Assembly (NCBI GenBank): GCA_014238325.1
Contig: JABABH010000028.1
Location: forward strand, 1-15,804
DNA length: 15,804 nt
Reading direction: 5' to 3'
Origin: Coxiellaceae bacterium
GTDB lineage: Bacteria; Pseudomonadota; Gammaproteobacteria; Coxiellales; Coxiellaceae
Shown: positions 14,967-15,804 of the stretch, in pieces
Position numbering within the stretch: position 1 is the first letter of the stretch
How the letters are laid out: each line of letters opens with the position of its first letter
Program-made: the position numbers and the translations under genes
The notes under the pieces: generated by a model
Seen by the model: only the letters and a program-made list of their open reading frames with translations
The model's database searches: none
Told to the model about the DNA's origin: nothing

Positions 14967-15804
14967 GCGTTTTCTTCAAATATACTAATAATAAGGAGAT
15001 AGCAGCAGGCGTCATACCAGGTATACGCATCGCTTGCCCTAAGGTTTCTGGTTTAGTCTTTATCAGCTTTTCTCGAACATCATGGGATAACCCCGTCACA
15101 GTCTGATAATCGACATGCAATGGGATGACCGTATGCTCATATTTTTTAGCTTTGTTAATCTCTGCTTGTTGTCGCACTAAATAACCTGCATATTTCGCAA
15201 TAATTTCAATTTGTTCGGCCACTAGTTGATTCGAGACTCCAGGCCCTAACCCCCTGACCTCCATCAGACCTGTATAATCCACCTCAGGGCGACGTAACAC
15301 ATCAAAAGCAGTATATTCGCGCTCTATGCTTCGCTGAAATTTTTCTTCAAATGCAAGCGCTTCAGAACGACCTGGACAGAGTCGTACAGATTTCAATCGT
15401 GCTATTTCCGATTCCACCGAAGCACGTTTACTCAAAAACGTTGAGCAACGCGCCTCATCAACACAACCTAATTCTTGTGCTTTTTCAGTTAAACGCCAAT
15501 CCGCATTATCTTGTCGTAAATACAAGCGATACTCTGCTCGACTGGTCAACATACGATAAGGCTCATGAGTGCCGCGAGTGATAAGATCATCAATCAAAAC
15601 GCCAATATAAGCCTCGTCTCGGCGTGGCGACCAAGGCTCGCGCCCTTGTGCTCGTAGGGCCGCGTTGATACCTGCGATTAAACCTTGGGCCGCAGCTTCT
15701 TCGTAGCCTGTGGTACCATTGATTTGCCCTGCAAAATAAAGACCTTGAATAACTTTAGTTTCTAATGAGGACTTCAAATCACGCGGATCGACATAGTCGT
15801 ATTC
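14950..15804 (-). CDS. mnmG: tRNA uridine-34 carboxymethylaminomethyl modification enzyme MnmG, C-terminal part
   Basis: FAD-dependent partner of MnmE that builds the cmnm5 group on wobble uridine of several tRNAs. The frame stays open to the window edge, so the 5' half is missing only because of the cut. The 284 visible residues start with EYDYVDPRDL, then the highly conserved AGQINGTTGYEEAAAQGLIAG, YRMLTSRAEYRLYLRQDNAD and the C-terminal helical domain that binds tRNA and MnmE (VRGLGPGVSNQL, LSHDVREKL, RIPGMTPAAISLLLVYLKK). No frameshift is seen. The 3' end overlaps rsmG by 17 bases. A TTG near 15777 is an internal codon, not a start. Confidence 0.96.
   Translation of the reverse strand, partial: EYDYVDPRDLKSSLETKVIQGLYFAGQINGTTGYEEAAAQGLIAGINAALRAQGREPWSPRRDEAYIGVLIDDLITRGTHEPYRMLTSRAEYRLYLRQDNADWRLTEKAQELGCVDEARCSTFLSKRASVESEIARLKSVRLCPGRSEALAFEEKFQRSIEREYTAFDVLRRPEVDYTGLMEVRGLGPGVSNQLVAEQIEIIAKYAGYLVRQQAEINKAKKYEHTVIPLHVDYQTVTGLSHDVREKLIKTKPETLGQAMRIPGMTPAAISLLLVYLKKTHAVCS

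Overview
The window comes from a bacterial chromosome, most likely a gammaproteobacterium. The order mnmG-rsmG-parA-parB is the origin-proximal block common in that class, the OppA proteins resemble enterobacterial OppA/MppA, and two phosphotransfer proteins carry the BarA/LetS-type histidine motif. Moderate-to-low GC, dependence on peptide uptake and an acyl-carrier/acyl-AMP-ligase/acyltransferase fusion would fit a Legionellales-like, possibly host-associated, lineage. That placement is inference. No rRNA, tRNA, CRISPR array or phage gene is visible.

Layout from left to right: (1) 1-156, the 3' end of an IS3-family insertion sequence with its probable right terminus. (2) 389-7768, a minus-strand oligopeptide ABC transporter operon transcribed oppA2-oppA1-oppB-oppC-oppD-oppF, with two tandem paralogous binding lipoproteins. 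Each oppA ends in a strong 8-bp-stem hairpin, and the distal cistrons are coupled by 4-base ATGA overlaps. (3) 8021-9580, two small stand-alone Hpt proteins pointing away from each other, separated by about 600 bp without a gene that contains a dense palindromic element (8508-8688). (4) 9664-12492, a large minus-strand ACP-acyl-AMP ligase-PlsC fusion, convergent with the second Hpt gene. (5) 12590-15804, the minus-strand housekeeping run mnmG (cut by the window edge), rsmG, parA, parB, all overlapping.

How the genes work together: MnmG (tRNA wobble-uridine modification) and RsmG (16S rRNA methylation) serve translation, and ParA/ParB segregate the chromosome. The Opp system imports peptides: lipid-anchored OppA captures them, OppB/C form the channel and OppD/F hydrolyse ATP. 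The Hpt proteins would pass phosphate between a hybrid histidine kinase encoded elsewhere and a response regulator. The fusion enzyme looks able to activate a fatty acid, hold it on its own carrier domain and transfer it to a lipid acceptor. The Opp, Hpt and lipid genes have no visible functional link to the housekeeping block.

The candidates most worth a second look are the three-domain lipid enzyme, the orphan Hpt pair with the palindromic element between them, and the doubled lipoprotein OppA genes with their processing-type hairpins. No wholly new system can be demonstrated from sequence alone.
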